A stretch of DNA of 64,000 nucleotides from assembly GCF_026151335.1 (NCBI RefSeq), contig NZ_JAMQPP010000001.1; one strand, 5' to 3'. This stretch comes from Leptospira_A soteropolitanensis. GTDB lineage: Bacteria > Spirochaetota > Leptospiria > Leptospirales > Leptospiraceae. A program made the position numbers and the translations under genes. Under the pieces are notes generated by a model. That model did not search any database. It had not been told where the DNA came from and worked only from the letters and a program-made list of their open reading frames with translations. Position 1 is the stretch's first letter; each line of letters begins with the position of its first letter. Of the stretch, positions 44,807-53,933 are shown piece by piece.

Positions 44807-46243
44807 GTGGCTTATGCCTCGTTTTTGATTATTTCCGGGCTATTTTTCTTCCAGGTTTGGATGAACTTGGACGTTTTCCCAGTTGTTTGGCCTGACGAAG
44901 TACTCTTCTTTTCCCCTGCCCTCTCTTTTGCGACCAATGGCCATTTGCAAACCGATGTTTTAAATGGCCTTATCCCCGGAATGGAATCCAAAACCTTATG
45001 GATGCCACCCCTCTATTTAATTTTTTCTGGGTTTTCGCTATCAATATTTCCCGATACACTAACAACCGTTCGCATTGCAAACGTTATCATTGTATATCTT
45101 ACAGCTTTTGGTTTTTACCTGTTACTGAGAAGAGAATCAATCTCTGAAGCAGCAAGCCAAATTGCATTTGCAAGTATCTTGTGGGAACCTCTTCTTTTTC
45201 GTTTTGGTACTGTTGCTAGGATGGAAGGTCTTACTGCTTTTTTCTTTATCCTTAGCCTTCTATTTGCAACGAACAAAAATAAATCAAAACAGTGGTATGT
45301 CTTTTTAGCTGGTGTTTCCCTTTCGTTTTCTTTTTTATCTCATCCGATTGGTGCTTCCTTCGGATTAGTCACACTTTTTTTAGTCTGGAGAAATTTTGGA
45401 TTCAAAACACTTCCTTGGTTTGTACTTGGAGGAGTTCTTCCAATACTTTGTTGGATGTATTACATCCATCCTAATTGGGAATGGTTTGAAATTCAATTCG
45501 GTGCACAACTCACACGCAAACGAAATCTATTGGAAACTTTCACTCTAATTGACAAGATAAAAGTATTTTCCTTTGGATTTGGATTTCCAAAATTACGATT
45601 GGCTCTTATTGCCATAGAACTCTCAACGTTAACGTATATTTCATATAAGTTATTTAAAACATTTGGAAAACTCAGTCAAAAATGGATTTTGTTTTGGATT
45701 TGGATTCTTTCGGTCTTACTTTCTTTATACACATCCTCTGAAGGATGGTATGTATTCCACATTCTATTCCCACTAGCTTTTGGAATGGCTCTACTATACG
45801 AATCTGAAAACCTTACCTCCAAATTAGCTTTTGTTGGCATTCTATTATCACTTTCTTCCTTATTGTATACAAATCATATTCATTGGTACAGAACAGATTC
45901 CAATCGAATTCTAGAATCACATTTCCAACATTTAGATATGAGTTTGGCAAATTCAAAATCTGTTTATTTACAAGCCTTACCTGATCCTTACTTTTATTTA
46001 CGAAAAAACAGACCTGATATGAACCTCTTGGAATTCATTCCAGGGGAATTGGATATTCCTTCCGAGGCATATATCCAAACGATCAAGTCAAGAGATAGTT
46101 TTGTGTTTTATGATGACCAACTAATCAATCATGTAATAAAAGATTACCTAAATGAATCTACTTGGAATCGGCAAGAATGGGAAATACCTGTTCCAGGTAA
46201 TCATTGGTTACATTATAAAACTATTGTTTATACAAAAAAATGA
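44807..46243 (+). CDS. GT39-like membrane glycosyltransferase / dolichyl-P-mannose-type protein
   Basis: A 478-aa polytopic inner-membrane protein with about 10-12 TM helices. The first outer loop carries VVWPDEVLFFSPALSFATNGH with the acidic DE pair typical of ArnT/PMT (GT39-like) lipid-linked sugar transferases. The C-terminal region (about 385-478) is hydrophilic and faces outside. The function is probably transfer of sugar from a polyprenyl-phosphate carrier to an envelope target. I use the GTG at 44807, 8 bases after the STAS stop; an ATG at 44723 would overlap STAS and add a non-membrane leader. Start choice is uncertain. Confidence 0.75.
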   Translation: MAYASFLIISGLFFFQVWMNLDVFPVVWPDEVLFFSPALSFATNGHLQTDVLNGLIPGMESKTLWMPPLYLIFSGFSLSIFPDTLTTVRIANVIIVYLTAFGFYLLLRRESISEAASQIAFASILWEPLLFRFGTVARMEGLTAFFFILSLLFATNKNKSKQWYVFLAGVSLSFSFLSHPIGASFGLVTLFLVWRNFGFKTLPWFVLGGVLPILCWMYYIHPNWEWFEIQFGAQLTRKRNLLETFTLIDKIKVFSFGFGFPKLRLALIAIELSTLTYISYKLFKTFGKLSQKWILFWIWILSVLLSLYTSSEGWYVFHILFPLAFGMALLYESENLTSKLAFVGILLSLSSLLYTNHIHWYRTDSNRILESHFQHLDMSLANSKSVYLQALPDPYFYLRKNRPDMNLLEFIPGELDIPSEAYIQTIKSRDSFVFYDDQLINHVIKDYLNESTWNRQEWEIPVPGNHWLHYKTIVYTKK

Positions 46244-46890
46244 ACATCCTGGTTCTTAATCAAAAATTTCAAATCTTTATCATTTCTATATTTTTTTTGA
46301 TCGGTTGTTATCATTCGAAACAACCATCGAATCAATATCTAACGCTACTCTCGGGAGTACCAATGGAACGTCGTATTACAATTGTTGGGGATTCTTTGGG
46401 GCAATGGTCTGATGGATTCGGGCTAAAAACAAAACTACCTCAGGGTTATAAAGTAACAGATATCTCTGTTGCTGGGTACACAATTGAAGATTGGTTACAA
46501 AACAAAAGCCGCTTAAATGAAATTTCTACCGATCTTTGGCTCATTGAATTAGGAACCAATGATGCAATGGTGTATGGAACCAGTGGATTTGAGTCTAGAT
46601 ACATTGAACTGATTCAATTTTTAGAATCTTCACAGACTTCGAAAGTAATGGTAACAACAATGCCTCTAACCAATATGACTTCCATTCGAGAAACCATTCG
46701 AACCAATAATGAAACCATTCGTCGAATGAAAGAAAATAGACCCAACCTAGACTACGTTGAAATTGAATCTATATTTGAGTCCTATACTGGTGAAGTTCCC
46801 TTATATCCTACATCCGATCCAATTCATCCAAATCAAATCGGGTATGAACTTATGGGAGAAGCCTATAGGAAAAAAATCTTAGGAATTTAA
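46240..46890 (+). CDS. SGNH/GDSL-family lipoprotein hydrolase
   Basis: A 216-aa lipoprotein: signal ending FFLIGC (Cys about residue 23), then the SGNH fold. Block I is TIVGDSLGQWSDG, block III IELGTNDAMV, block V DPIHPNQIGYELM. Ser, Asn, Asp and His of the family are present. SGNH enzymes on the cell surface commonly act as O-acetyl esterases on polysaccharide. The ATGA overlap with the GT39-like gene supports a shared role in glycan modification. The 3' end overlaps convergent coaX by 12 bases. Confidence 0.85.
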   Translation: MNILVLNQKFQIFIISIFFLIGCYHSKQPSNQYLTLLSGVPMERRITIVGDSLGQWSDGFGLKTKLPQGYKVTDISVAGYTIEDWLQNKSRLNEISTDLWLIELGTNDAMVYGTSGFESRYIELIQFLESSQTSKVMVTTMPLTNMTSIRETIRTNNETIRRMKENRPNLDYVEIESIFESYTGEVPLYPTSDPIHPNQIGYELMGEAYRKKILGI

Positions 46891-47670
46891 ATCTGCCAAA
46901 ATTTTTAATCCTTTCAGAGTCATCATTGGATCAATTTCATCAAACACTTGGTTATGCGAAGCATGGATGGTAGTGACAAGGCCACCCGTTCCCACTACCA
47001 CATAATCTCCTGGATGTTCGTCTTTGATCGCCCTTACGATTTCTTTTAATAAACCAATCCAACCAAAGAAAAAACCTGCCTGAATGGACTCTACAGTAGA
47101 GTCACCTAACACTCGTTTTGGTGAGCCAAATACTATAGGAGGAAGTTGTGCTGTGTTCCGCGTTAAAGCATCCATTGAAATTTTAAGGCCTGGTGCAATG
47201 ACTCCCCCTACATATTCGGGTTTTTCATTGATTACACAGAATGTGGTTGCAGTTCCTAAATCCACGAGGATTGCTTTTTTTCTAGGGTAAGTTTTTGCGC
47301 AATAAGCGGCATTTACAAGTCGATCCGCACCTATTTCAAAAGGTCGAGGATAACTAATTCCGAAATTGAGTTTCATTTGGTAGTGAACGCGGAGTGGGTT
47401 TACATTAAACCAATCTTCTAACATTCGCTCTACAATTGGATTTAGTGAGGGAACTACACTTGAATAAATTGCCGTTTTGACTCGATCCGCTTTTACATTC
47501 TCTTGAGTCAAAAATCCTTTCAAAAAAAGACCTAACTCATCCGAGGTTCGATCTCTTCTTGTCACAGTTCTTTTGTGAAAGTCGGGAGTTTCTTCTCCTT
47601 CACGGAAAACACCAAATACAGTGTTTGTATTTCCAACATCGATAACTAATAATAAAGGTGATTCTGACAT
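46879..47670 (-). CDS. coaX: Type III pantothenate kinase
   Basis: CoaX phosphorylates pantothenate with ATP, the first step of CoA synthesis, and unlike type I enzymes is not inhibited by CoA. The 263-aa protein is of family length, with VIDVGNTNTVFGVF (ATP), FEIGADRLVNAAYCAKTYP, LVDLGTATTFCVI and GGVIAPGLKISMDALTRNTAQLP. It starts directly after birA, without a gap, a common gene order. No anomalies. Confidence 0.95.
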   Translation of the reverse strand: MSESPLLLVIDVGNTNTVFGVFREGEETPDFHKRTVTRRDRTSDELGLFLKGFLTQENVKADRVKTAIYSSVVPSLNPIVERMLEDWFNVNPLRVHYQMKLNFGISYPRPFEIGADRLVNAAYCAKTYPRKKAILVDLGTATTFCVINEKPEYVGGVIAPGLKISMDALTRNTAQLPPIVFGSPKRVLGDSTVESIQAGFFFGWIGLLKEIVRAIKDEHPGDYVVVGTGGLVTTIHASHNQVFDEIDPMMTLKGLKILADLNS

Positions 47671-48426
47671 TTATATTATCCGAAATTTTGGTGAAGTATC
47701 CATAAGTTCAATCTTTTCACCGGTTTCGGTCATAATGAGAAGGAATCCTAATTCATCAATTCCCAAAACACGTCCACGAACCATTCTCGATTGCCATTCG
47801 GTTTCAATGACTTTATGTTTTAGTAGGGAATGATCCTCAATCCAAACCAAATCTTTTAAAATTTGTCCCTGGTCCAAGAGAGCAATTACCGATTGGTTAA
47901 TAGCAATAATCAATTGATTTGCAAATCGTTCTAATAAACCTTCCTCAAGTGCAGAATCACATAAAAAAGTAGCTTTCTCTTTCAAAATTTCAGGAACACT
48001 CTTCCCAAAAAAATTAAGGCCAATACCAATCACTACTTCAAAAATTCCGTTAGTAAATTCTGACTGAACCAAAATCCCCGCAACTTTTTTGTCTCCACGA
48101 TAAATATCATTTGGCCACTTGACTGTTGTATCTTCTTCCCGTTCAGGAAAAAATAGATAGATTGTTTTTAAAACTGCAGAGGAAACAAAAATTGATAGTA
48201 AAGGAAGTGATATTTCGGCCGCAGAAATGCGGATTTTTCCAGAAAAGATCAAAGGATCTTCGCCTAACGATTGCCAAACATTTTGACCACGACCTTTCCC
48301 TGCAGTTTGTTCCTCTGCAATCACCCACGAACCAAAGGGAATAGACACATCTCTAATCCATTCATTAGTAGAAGAAACTGTGGGAAGTCTGTGACCCAAT
48401 TCCGCCTTTAACAATCTATATTCCAT
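47671..48426 (-). CDS. birA: Biotin-[acetyl-CoA carboxylase] ligase
   Basis: Attaches biotin to the acetyl-CoA carboxylase carrier protein. The 251-aa form starting at 48426 lacks an N-terminal helix-turn-helix, so it is a class I ligase without repressor function. The substrate loop is EEQTAGKGRGQNVWQS, and catalytic and biotin-binding motifs are STNEWIRD and VKWPNDIYRGDKKVAGILVQ. The longer frame from 48507 would overlap the divergent SDR gene and adds no domain, so I trimmed it. It is followed immediately by coaX. Confidence 0.93.
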   Translation of the reverse strand: MEYRLLKAELGHRLPTVSSTNEWIRDVSIPFGSWVIAEEQTAGKGRGQNVWQSLGEDPLIFSGKIRISAAEISLPLLSIFVSSAVLKTIYLFFPEREEDTTVKWPNDIYRGDKKVAGILVQSEFTNGIFEVVIGIGLNFFGKSVPEILKEKATFLCDSALEEGLLERFANQLIIAINQSVIALLDQGQILKDLVWIEDHSLLKHKVIETEWQSRMVRGRVLGIDELGFLLIMTETGEKIELMDTSPKFRII

Positions 48427-48451
48427 GCGTCTATTTCTCTCTTGATTCGGA

Positions 48452-48479
48452 TTGACGAAAGTAAAAAAAGCATTAGATT
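48452..48479 (+). promoter_or_regulatory. Promoter of the 48486 SDR gene, possibly leaderless
   Basis: TTGACG (48452-48457) and TAGATT (48474-48479) are 16 bases apart. The ATG at 48486 starts about 6 bases after the -10 element, about where transcription would begin. No Shine-Dalgarno is visible. A leaderless mRNA is possible. The same 60-base gap holds the start of divergent birA. Confidence 0.4.
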
Positions 48480-48485
48480 GAATAT

Positions 48486-49301
48486 ATGAAACTTTCGGGA
48501 AATACAATACTTGTCACGGGATGTGGAATGGGAATCGGCGCTTTAACCGCGGAACGATTAGCAAAAGAGGGAAATGATATCATTGGTGTTGATGTTAAAT
48601 TACCTTTACTAAAAGAGATTCAAAATAAAGTGGAATCACTGGGTCGAAAATTCTATGGATTTGCTTGCGATCTTTCTAAAGAATCTGAGATAGAATCTCT
48701 GATCAAACAAATCCAAAAGAAAAAACTAACCTTTCAAATCCTTGTCAATAACGCAGGAATTGCCCCTAGCGGTTACTATGAGGGAAAAGATTTTTCCGTT
48801 TGGAACAAAGCCATCCAAATTAATGTGGCAGGACCAATGAAGTTGGTTTATCTTTCATTGCCAATCTTAAGGGAACAAAAAGAAGCTACCATCATCAACT
48901 TAGCAAGCATCGCAGGCAAATTCGGAACTGAGGGAACAGTGACTTATTCTGCTACAAAACACGCTATGGTGGGTTTTTCCCAAGCCCTCAAAATGGAGCT
49001 TTATGACACTCAAATCGGTGTTAGCTGGATTTGCCCCACAATGGTAAATACAAGAATGATAGACGGTGTAAAACCTTCTATTTTTACCCCGGTGATCGAA
49101 CCTTCTCAAGTGGCAGATGCCATTGTATATGCGATTAAAAAAAATCCCGGAGAGGTATTGGTACCTTCCTACCTACGTGCCTCCATTGTGATCCTTCCTG
49201 CTTTGTTTCCTAAATTTGCGCTCTGGTTGGCAGTGAAAACAAAAGCGTCAAAAGGTTGGCTATTGGCAAACAAGGGGCTTGAGAAAAATATTCCTGTTTA
49301 G
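48486..49301 (+). CDS. Short-chain dehydrogenase/reductase
   Basis: A 271-aa SDR: VTGCGMGIGALTAERLA (GxxxGxG), VNNAGIAPSG, catalytic Ser in NLASIAGKFG, and TYSATKHAMVG (Y-x3-K), then ICPTMVNTRM. The C-terminal 60 residues contain hydrophobic helices (SIVILPALFPKFALWLAV), so it may sit on the membrane. The substrate is unknown; fatty-acyl or sugar ketone reduction is possible. metF follows after 12 bases on the same strand. Confidence 0.88.
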   Translation: MKLSGNTILVTGCGMGIGALTAERLAKEGNDIIGVDVKLPLLKEIQNKVESLGRKFYGFACDLSKESEIESLIKQIQKKKLTFQILVNNAGIAPSGYYEGKDFSVWNKAIQINVAGPMKLVYLSLPILREQKEATIINLASIAGKFGTEGTVTYSATKHAMVGFSQALKMELYDTQIGVSWICPTMVNTRMIDGVKPSIFTPVIEPSQVADAIVYAIKKNPGEVLVPSYLRASIVILPALFPKFALWLAVKTKASKGWLLANKGLEKNIPV

Positions 49302-49313
49302 AGGATAGGTTTT

Positions 49314-50201
49314 ATGCATATTTCTCAGGTTCTCGGTAAAAAACAAACTACGATCAGCTTCGAGTTTTTTCCTCCAAAAAATCAGGAAGCTTCTGAAGAT
49401 TTGTTCCGAAACATACAAGAATTATCCCAAATGAATCCTGCCTACGTAAGTGTTACTTATGGGGCTGGAGGATCCACGAGGGATCTAACACATGATTTAG
49501 TTGTTAAACTCCAAGAACAAACTGGTTTAACTATTGTTAGTCATCTTACCTGTGTAGGTTCTACCAAAGAGGAAATTCGAGACATTCTAAGACGTTACGA
49601 AAAAAGTGGAATCCATAACATCATGGCTCTTCGAGGGGACCCTCCCAAAGGGCAAACAGAATTTCAAAAAACGGAAAACGGATTTGCATTCGCTGGCGAG
49701 TTGGTTGGATTCATCAAAAAAGAGTTTCCTACAATGGGCATTGGTGTTGCAGGTTTTCCAGAAGGACATCCTTCTACCCCTAATCGCTTAAAAGAAATTG
49801 AATATTTGAAATGGAAGGTAGACCAAGGTGCCGATTACATTTGCACCCAAATGTTTTTTAACAATAACTACTTTTATGATTTTGTAGAACGATGTGAAAT
49901 TGCAGGTATCAAAGTTCCAATCATTGCCGGGATTATGCCCGTTACTTCCAGAAAGGGAATGGCGCGAATGGCAGAGTTATCACTTGGAACGAATTTTCCA
50001 GCAAAATTGTTAAAGTCTCTTTCTCGTGCCGAGGATGATGTTTATGCTGAAAATGTTGGTATCCATTGGGCAACGGAACAAGTAAGAGATTTATTAGATC
50101 ACAAAATATCTGGGATCCATATGTATACACTTAACAAATCAAAGGCGACAAGAAAAATTTACGAATCACTCGGGATTCGAAATTTCGATAGCATTCATTG
50201 A
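49314..50201 (+). CDS. metF: Methylenetetrahydrofolate reductase
   Basis: FAD enzyme reducing 5,10-methylene-THF to 5-methyl-THF for methionine synthesis. The 295-aa protein is of MetF length. It has SFEFFPPKNQEASEDLF, VSVTYGAGGSTRD, HLTCVG, NIMALRGDPPKGQ, GVAGFPEGHP, DQGADYICTQMFFNN and IPIIAGIMP-like PIIAGIMPVTS. The flavin and folate sites are intact. It shares a transcript with the SDR upstream. The 3' end overlaps the convergent MORN lipoprotein gene by 36 bases. Confidence 0.95.
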   Translation: MHISQVLGKKQTTISFEFFPPKNQEASEDLFRNIQELSQMNPAYVSVTYGAGGSTRDLTHDLVVKLQEQTGLTIVSHLTCVGSTKEEIRDILRRYEKSGIHNIMALRGDPPKGQTEFQKTENGFAFAGELVGFIKKEFPTMGIGVAGFPEGHPSTPNRLKEIEYLKWKVDQGADYICTQMFFNNNYFYDFVERCEIAGIKVPIIAGIMPVTSRKGMARMAELSLGTNFPAKLLKSLSRAEDDVYAENVGIHWATEQVRDLLDHKISGIHMYTLNKSKATRKIYESLGIRNFDSIH

Positions 50202-50663
50202 AGAATCCGTCGGTGAGATTCCTATCCACCGACTATTTTTCCAAATTCCCTCCAAAACCAAGTTTCCCTTAGCATTTACAATTTTTGCGTTGCCTTGCAG
50301 ATGGTTGTTTTCCCAGTAACCTTCTAAAATCAATCCATCAGAAAAATAATATTTTCCTGAACCTTGGCGTTTTCCTTTGGTATAAGATCCAATGTATTTG
50401 TCTCCATTCGCATAACGATAGACTCCAAGACCGTCTTTATAACCGAATTGGTATTCTCCTTCAAAACGATCGCCATTAGAATAATAATAAGTACCTTTGC
50501 CATGTTTAATATCTTCGAAGAATTCTCCATCAAAACGATCGCCATTTTCATAATCGACCTGAAATTTTCCATTTCTGCAATTTTCGCCTTCGCAAATTTT
50601 TTGATTCGACTTACAGAGGCAAAAAAAGTAAAAAAATAATAATAAACAGTATTTGGTTCGCAT
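50166..50663 (-). CDS. MORN-repeat lipoprotein
   Basis: A 165-aa lipoprotein. The signal ends FYFFCLC (lipobox Cys about residue 17). About five MORN repeats follow, each with the pattern YxNGDxFxGEFxxxxxxGxG, for example YENGDRFDGEFFEDIKHGKG and YANGDKYIGSYTKGKRQGSG. MORN arrays are beta hairpins used for binding lipids or proteins. I use the ATG at 50663 (MRTKYCLLL), which gives the signal peptide; a frame from 50714 would add a hydrophilic leader. It is convergent with metF and divergent from the CheY-like gene. Confidence 0.82.
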   Translation of the reverse strand: MRTKYCLLLFFYFFCLCKSNQKICEGENCRNGKFQVDYENGDRFDGEFFEDIKHGKGTYYYSNGDRFEGEYQFGYKDGLGVYRYANGDKYIGSYTKGKRQGSGKYYFSDGLILEGYWENNHLQGNAKIVNAKGNLVLEGIWKNSRWIGISPTDSSMNAIEISNPE

Positions 50664-50746
50664 ATAAGGCTGGAGAGATGATTTTTTTCCGTCAATTATT
50701 AGGTGCAATCTCATATATAAACTAGTTCGGAATTAAGGCAATACAT

Positions 50747-51106
50747 ATGTCACAAAAAAAAGCACTAATCGTCGACGATAGCACAGTTACTCGTTTAATG
50801 ATACGGAAAATTATTTTAGATAAATATCCAGATTGGGATATTTTGGAGGCAAGTTCCGCAGAAGATGCCAAATCACTTTTAACTGACCATCAGGACATCG
50901 ATTTTTTCACTTTGGATCAAAACATGCCAGGAACCTTATCTGGACTCGATTTAGCAGAAGACCTCAAAAAAAATTACAAAAATACAAAAGTGGTTTTGAT
51001 TACTGCGAATATCCAAGATGCAATTAAGAATCGAGCAAAAACAATTGGGATTGATTTTGTAGAAAAACCAGTTACGGCCGAAAAAATAATACCTCACTTG
51101 GATTGA
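50747..51106 (+). CDS. CheY-like single-domain response regulator
   Basis: A 119-aa receiver domain. Acidic pair D10/D11, phosphoacceptor D57 (FFTLDQNMPG), T86 (LITAN) and K107 (VEKPV) are all present, so it can be phosphorylated. No output domain is fused. The kinase two genes downstream may be its phosphodonor, and the CheC-like protein next to it may remove the phosphate. AAGG lies 10 bases before the start. It is the first gene of a three-gene signalling operon. Confidence 0.92.
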   Translation: MSQKKALIVDDSTVTRLMIRKIILDKYPDWDILEASSAEDAKSLLTDHQDIDFFTLDQNMPGTLSGLDLAEDLKKNYKNTKVVLITANIQDAIKNRAKTIGIDFVEKPVTAEKIIPHLD

Positions 51107-51108
51107 AT

Positions 51109-51711
51109 ATGAATTTTCTAACTGAAATAGAACGCGATTCTTTATGTGAGCTATTCAATATTAGTTTGGGTGGAGCTGCGAAATTAATGAGTGAAATGAT
51201 TTCCGATGAAATTTTACTCACAGTACCTAGCTTAAAGTTAATCACAACAGAGGAAGCAAAAAACATAGAGTATTTGGCAAATCAAGATGTTTGCACAATT
51301 GAACAAAAGTTTGTTGGTGGTATCGGAGATGGTTCTGCATTTCTTTTATTCCATAAAAGTGCAAGTTTAGAAATCGTTAAAATGATGATGAAAGACTATG
51401 TTGCCTTAAACGAAGTTTCACAGTTTGAAAAAGATGCTTTAAGTGAAATTGGAAACATAATACTAAATGCTATTTTATCAAACTTAGCAAAGATGTCTGA
51501 TTATAAAATTGAAACTCATATTCCAGAATTCTTTGCTGGGAAATATGAAGAATTACTCCAAAGAAGTTATCATAAAACGGATAATTCAATTCTATTAGTT
51601 TTTATAGATTATAAACTAAGCGGAAAGGATATAAAGGGTTATATATTTTTCATTTTAAATTTTGATAGTATTAAAAATCTTTCTAGAGTACTGATTGAAA
51701 AGCTGAAATAG
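51109..51711 (+). CDS. CheC-family CheY-P phosphatase-like protein
   Basis: A 200-aa protein with the two CheC/CheX active-site helices: SLCELFNISLGGAAKLMSEM (Glu about 14, Asn about 17) and KDALSEIGNIILNAILSNLA (about residues 110-125). Both E-x2-N pairs needed for CheY-P hydrolysis are present. Length fits CheC. It lies between a CheY-like regulator and a hybrid kinase, so local signal termination is the obvious role. I place the start at ATG 51109; a TTG at 51103 overlapping the previous stop is also possible. Confidence 0.85.
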   Translation: MNFLTEIERDSLCELFNISLGGAAKLMSEMISDEILLTVPSLKLITTEEAKNIEYLANQDVCTIEQKFVGGIGDGSAFLLFHKSASLEIVKMMMKDYVALNEVSQFEKDALSEIGNIILNAILSNLAKMSDYKIETHIPEFFAGKYEELLQRSYHKTDNSILLVFIDYKLSGKDIKGYIFFILNFDSIKNLSRVLIEKLK

Positions 51712-53321
51712 TGAATTCCCTTAGCGAAAAACACTTATTAACTATCATTAAGAAATCTGGAATAGGAATTCTAATTCTAGATAAAAATCTTAATATAGTA
51801 TTAACAAATACTTGGTTTATCAAGAGTTCGGGAATTAAAGAAAAAAACTTGATAGGAGCTTCTTTTTTAGATATTTTCCCTGAATTAACAAACACAAGAA
51901 CTTTCAAATCTATCAAACTCTGTTTAGAATTTTCACAATACTCTATTTTAACGCATACATTGAATCCATTTCCATTCCCTCTGTTTGATAATGAAAAAAA
52001 TAGAGAAAGTGGAAATCGTATTTTTCAATATTTACATATCATTCCAATTTCCATCGAAGATGAAACGGATTCATTTTGTATGATTCAAATTTCAGATGTT
52101 TCGCAACAAGTGGTACGTGAAAAACTTTTGCGAGAAAAAATGACATTGGCAAATCAGAGAGAAATTGAAGCCCAAAAAGCCTCTCAAGCTAAAACGGATT
52201 TTTTAGCCTCAATGAGTCATGAAATTCGGACTCCGTTAAACGCAATCCTAGGAATGACTGACACACTAAATGAAACTGAGTTAACGGACGAACAACAAGA
52301 GTATTTAACGGTCCTTCGAAATTCGGGAAAGGCGCTATTTAACATAATCAATGACATTCTCGATTTATCTAGAATCGAATCCGGAAAATTTGAAATGGAA
52401 CATATCCATTTTTCCATTCGAGATCTAATGAAAGAAACCGTTTCCTTATTCTATATGAAAGCACAAGCAAAAGGAATTAATATAAAATGCAACATAGATG
52501 AAGAAATATCTGAAAGTATCGCCGGCGACTCAACGAGATTGCAGCAAGTTTTAATCAATTTACTAAGTAATGCTATGAAATTTACAGAAAGCGGAAGTAT
52601 CGTCGTAAATACATCGTTAGGCGAAAACAAGAAGAACTTACTCATTTCTGTGGAAGATACAGGAATAGGGATTCCATCAGAAAAATTACACTCTATATTT
52701 GAAAGTTTTACACAGGTAGATAGCTCCACTACTAGAAAATATGGCGGGACTGGACTTGGTCTAACGATTACTAAAAAATTAATCCAATTAATGGGCGGTG
52801 AGATTTCAGTTGTTAGTCAAGTTGGAATTGGCTCCGAATTTTCTTTTGAAATTCCGTATGAAGGATTTATCAAACGTAACTCAGACATTCATAAACATTG
52901 GCTTAATTTAGAACTTCCTGAACCTCAAAATTTTCCAAATTGTAATGTACTTTTGGCAGAAGACTCTGAAGAGAATATTTTTATCATTAAAACTTTTTTT
53001 CGCAAATATCCAATCAATATCAGTGTTGCTTATAACGGCAAAGAAGCAGTTAGAAAATATAAATCTCAGAAATTTGATATCATATTGATGGATATGCAAA
53101 TGCCAGAAATGGATGGATTAGAAGCGACTAGGGAAATAAGAAAGATCGAAGTAGCCAATCAAATTAAGGCAAGTGACTCAATTCCTATTATCGCCATTTC
53201 TGCAAACGTCCAGAAAGAAGATATAAGTAAAAGTTTTTTGGCCGGAATCACATCTTATCTTCCAAAACCCGTTAGAAAGCAAGAGATATTAAAATTAATG
53301 TATTTTTATCTGGTTATGTAA
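51711..53321 (+). CDS. Hybrid sensor histidine kinase with PAS and C-terminal receiver
   Basis: A 536-aa cytoplasmic kinase with no TM segment. An N-terminal PAS domain (about 1-130: IKKSGIGILILDKNLNIVLTN) is followed by HisKA with His at about residue 170 in SMSHEIRTPLNA, HATPase_c (LINLLSNAMKFTE, DTGIGIPSEK, GGTGLGLTITKKLI) and a receiver domain with Asp about 461 in LMDMQMPEMDG. The start is GTG at 51711, overlapping the CheC stop by one base. It may phosphorylate its own receiver and the CheY-like protein encoded two genes earlier. The signal is probably a ligand bound in the PAS domain. Confidence 0.92.
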   Translation: MNSLSEKHLLTIIKKSGIGILILDKNLNIVLTNTWFIKSSGIKEKNLIGASFLDIFPELTNTRTFKSIKLCLEFSQYSILTHTLNPFPFPLFDNEKNRESGNRIFQYLHIIPISIEDETDSFCMIQISDVSQQVVREKLLREKMTLANQREIEAQKASQAKTDFLASMSHEIRTPLNAILGMTDTLNETELTDEQQEYLTVLRNSGKALFNIINDILDLSRIESGKFEMEHIHFSIRDLMKETVSLFYMKAQAKGINIKCNIDEEISESIAGDSTRLQQVLINLLSNAMKFTESGSIVVNTSLGENKKNLLISVEDTGIGIPSEKLHSIFESFTQVDSSTTRKYGGTGLGLTITKKLIQLMGGEISVVSQVGIGSEFSFEIPYEGFIKRNSDIHKHWLNLELPEPQNFPNCNVLLAEDSEENIFIIKTFFRKYPINISVAYNGKEAVRKYKSQKFDIILMDMQMPEMDGLEATREIRKIEVANQIKASDSIPIIAISANVQKEDISKSFLAGITSYLPKPVRKQEILKLMYFYLVM

Positions 53322-53344
53322 CAGTCTTTGTTTTGTTATGCGAA

Positions 53345-53929
53345 TTACTTCAGACTTTTTTCTAAAGCAATATCTGGATAAGCCTCAATGACGTTTGGCT
53401 CCGAAAGTATTTCATTCGCCTTTTGTATAGACAAATAACCTGGATCTGTTTGAAAACTAACCAAACGAGGAGACAACTGATGGAGAAGTTGAATTCCATA
53501 TTTGTTTGAGATTCGATCCAAATTACTTTGAGATTGATCACTTGAAAAGGAAATGATGATAATTCCTGGTAACACAATGTTCGGCCCCATTCCGACGGCC
53601 GTTGAATAAACTTCTGTTACCTTTGAAGGAGTTGCTGATTTTCCAGATTTGGGGAATAATAGTTTTCCTTGTGGGCGAATGTTCCATCCAGATTTGATTC
53701 CTTGTCTACCTTGGGCCATCTTTTGGTGATTAGAAAATTGATTTTGGTCTACATATTCAGCGACAACATTCGGATTTAGATAAAAAGTTTTTGTGACACC
53801 ACCTTCTTTAAATGTAATGGAACTAGGTGGTTCCTTTGGATCAGCATTTAAGCCTGCTAAAAAAACGAAAGAAAAACAGGCCACGAAAGTAAAACGCAAA
53901 GATAAAACCGATCTTAACTCATACATCAT
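53345..53929 (-). CDS. Secreted protein resembling a subtilisin-type propeptide (I9-like)
   Basis: A 194-aa exported protein with signal peptide (residues 1-26, cleavage about LAGLNA-DP). The C-terminal 85 residues (PNIVLPGIIIISFSSDQ, LDRISNKYGIQLLHQLSP, KANEILSEPNVIEAYPDI) have the strand-helix-strand pattern and the closing p-V-xx-AxPD motif of S8 propeptides. The protease gene ends 4 bases before this start, and that protease has no propeptide of its own. I chose the ATG at 53929, with GGAAGG 7 bases upstream; the frame up to 54022 lies in the protease gene. A trans-acting chaperone or inhibitor is inferred, not shown. Confidence 0.65.
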   Translation of the reverse strand: MMYELRSVLSLRFTFVACFSFVFLAGLNADPKEPPSSITFKEGGVTKTFYLNPNVVAEYVDQNQFSNHQKMAQGRQGIKSGWNIRPQGKLLFPKSGKSATPSKVTEVYSTAVGMGPNIVLPGIIIISFSSDQSQSNLDRISNKYGIQLLHQLSPRLVSFQTDPGYLSIQKANEILSEPNVIEAYPDIALEKSLK

Positions 53930-53933
53930 AAAT

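Noticed and set aside
50330..50695. Overlapping 91- and 121-aa reading frames in both strands
   Set aside because: They arise from the repeated codons of the MORN array (Ile/Met-rich shadows); the MORN frame has signal peptide and repeats.
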